NCBI GenBank assembly: GCA_021156385.1
Contig: JAJNDL010000092.1
Coordinates: forward strand, 1-6,673
Length of the DNA: 6,673 nucleotides
DNA from: Moraxellaceae bacterium
GTDB taxonomy: Bacteria > Pseudomonadota > Gammaproteobacteria > Pseudomonadales > Moraxellaceae
Direction of reading: 5' to 3'
Shown here: positions 6,327 to 6,673 of the stretch, piece by piece
How the letters are laid out: each line of letters begins with the position of its first letter
Position numbering within the stretch: the stretch's first letter is position 1
Notes under the pieces: generated by a model
The model's database searches: none
Told to the model about the DNA's origin: nothing
Seen by the model: the letters and a program-made list of their open reading frames with translations, nothing else
Translations under genes and position numbers: made by a program

Positions 6327-6478
6327 GTGGTCCTGGTGAAGTCGAGCGGCTTCAGCCGGCTGGACCGCGCCGCGATGCAGGACGTCAAACGCTGGAAGCT
6401 GATCCCCGCCCGCCAGGGCAACGAACCCGTCGCGGCGTGGTACGACGCGCCGGTCGAATACAAGATGGAGTAAATGAG

Positions 6479-6673
6479 ATGCAGGAATCCCACGGCCTTC
6501 TGGCCATGTGGTCGCAGACCGATGCACTCGGCAAGGGTGTCGCGCTGACGCTGCTGGGCATGTCCATCGTCAGCTGGTGCGTCATCGTCGTGAAGGCGTG
6601 GCGCCTGATGCAGCTGCGCCGCATGGCGGCGCAGGCGGTGCGCGACTTCTGGCATGCGCATACCTTCCGCGAG
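6479..6673 (+). CDS. exbB: ExbB/TolQ-type proton channel protein (partial, cut by window edge)
   Basis: ExbB is the inner-membrane motor component that uses the proton gradient to energise TonB. Sixty-five residues are visible from the ATG at 6479 and the frame is still open at the right edge. The N-terminal MWSQTDALGKGVALTLLGMS leads into the first transmembrane segment (about residues 20-40, SIVSWCVIVVKAW), followed by a basic stretch WRLMQLRRM entering the cytoplasmic domain; this is the usual ExbB opening. The start has GGAG eight bases upstream and lies six bases after the tonB stop. The alternative ATG at 6474 soon meets a stop and is excluded. The tonB-exbB order and tight spacing indicate one operon under the Fur-like operator, probably followed by exbD. 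The residues seen are too few to exclude TolQ, but context with tonB strongly favours ExbB. Confidence 0.88.
   Translation, partial: MQESHGLLAMWSQTDALGKGVALTLLGMSIVSWCVIVVKAWRLMQLRRMAAQAVRDFWHAHTFRE

Larger units (their letters stand above)
5795..6473 (+). pseudogene. tonB: tonB energy-transducing protein, broken by two frame lesions
   Basis: TonB couples the inner-membrane proton motive force, via ExbB-ExbD, to outer-membrane receptors. The ATG at 5795 has GAGG six bases upstream. Frame 1 (5795-5977) encodes a short tail, a transmembrane anchor (about residues 18-38) with the TonB-typical His29, and LDVVMISA before a premature TGA. In a second frame (to 6339) come APVPEVAPP, a Pro/Lys/Glu-rich spanner with repeated EPVKPK units, and the C-terminal start YRGNFERTYPLASRKLREEGTVRLRIYVR (key GTVRLRIYV). 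In a third frame the domain resumes at DVVLVKSSGFSRLD and ends AWYDAPVEYKME at the TAA at 6471-6473. The first shift is an exact 23-bp tandem duplication; the second is a probable small deletion near 6317-6326 that removes the usual Asp-Gly turn. As written, only a 60-aa membrane stub would be made. Residue identity is otherwise intact, so this is a recent lesion or a sequence error. Confidence 0.88.

Overview
The window is GC-rich, Gram-negative DNA that carries an iron-uptake locus and the start of a MacAB-type export operon. A TonB-dependent outer-membrane receptor, an ExbB-type motor protein, a periplasmic adaptor and a Fur-like operator together point to a proteobacterium. The composition and gene set would suit a betaproteobacterium (Rhodocyclales or Burkholderiales), but the genus cannot be fixed from this sequence.

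Layout. From 1 to about 1720, on the minus strand, lies macA followed directly by macB. MacB runs off the left edge, and the two genes overlap by one base (TGATG). A strong hairpin with a T-rich tail (about 1782-1830) separates them from the iron genes upstream. From 1841 to 5652, also on the minus strand and in transcription order, come a Fiu/PiuA-like siderophore receptor (5652-3451), a terminator-like hairpin (3392-3425), a PiuC/YbiX-type Fe(II)/2-oxoglutarate hydroxylase (3375-2695) and a short PepSY-associated membrane protein (2587-1841). Receptor, PKHD hydroxylase and PepSY protein resemble the Pseudomonas piuA/piuC/piuB and E. coli fiu-ybiX neighbourhoods. From 5653 to 5794 is a divergent control region with one Fur-box-like site. 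From 5795 to 6673, on the plus strand, are a tonB gene and the beginning of exbB, which runs off the right edge.

How they work together. Under iron limitation Fur would release the shared operator. The receptor would then import a ferric (probably catecholate) siderophore using energy from TonB-ExbB-ExbD, and the hydroxylase and PepSY protein probably act on the siderophore or its iron downstream. MacAB is a tripartite efflux pump, and its adjacency may be coincidental or may mean it exports siderophore-like molecules.

The most striking observation is that tonB is broken as written. An exact 23-bp tandem duplication (5941-5986) shifts the frame just after the transmembrane anchor. A second lesion near 6317-6326 shifts it again and removes the conserved Asp-Gly stretch of the TonB C-terminal domain. 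All other genes are open. Apart from the lesions the protein is recognisable end to end, so this is either a very recent pseudogene or a sequence/assembly error. No CRISPR array, tRNA, rRNA, insertion sequence or clearly new defence-type system was seen.
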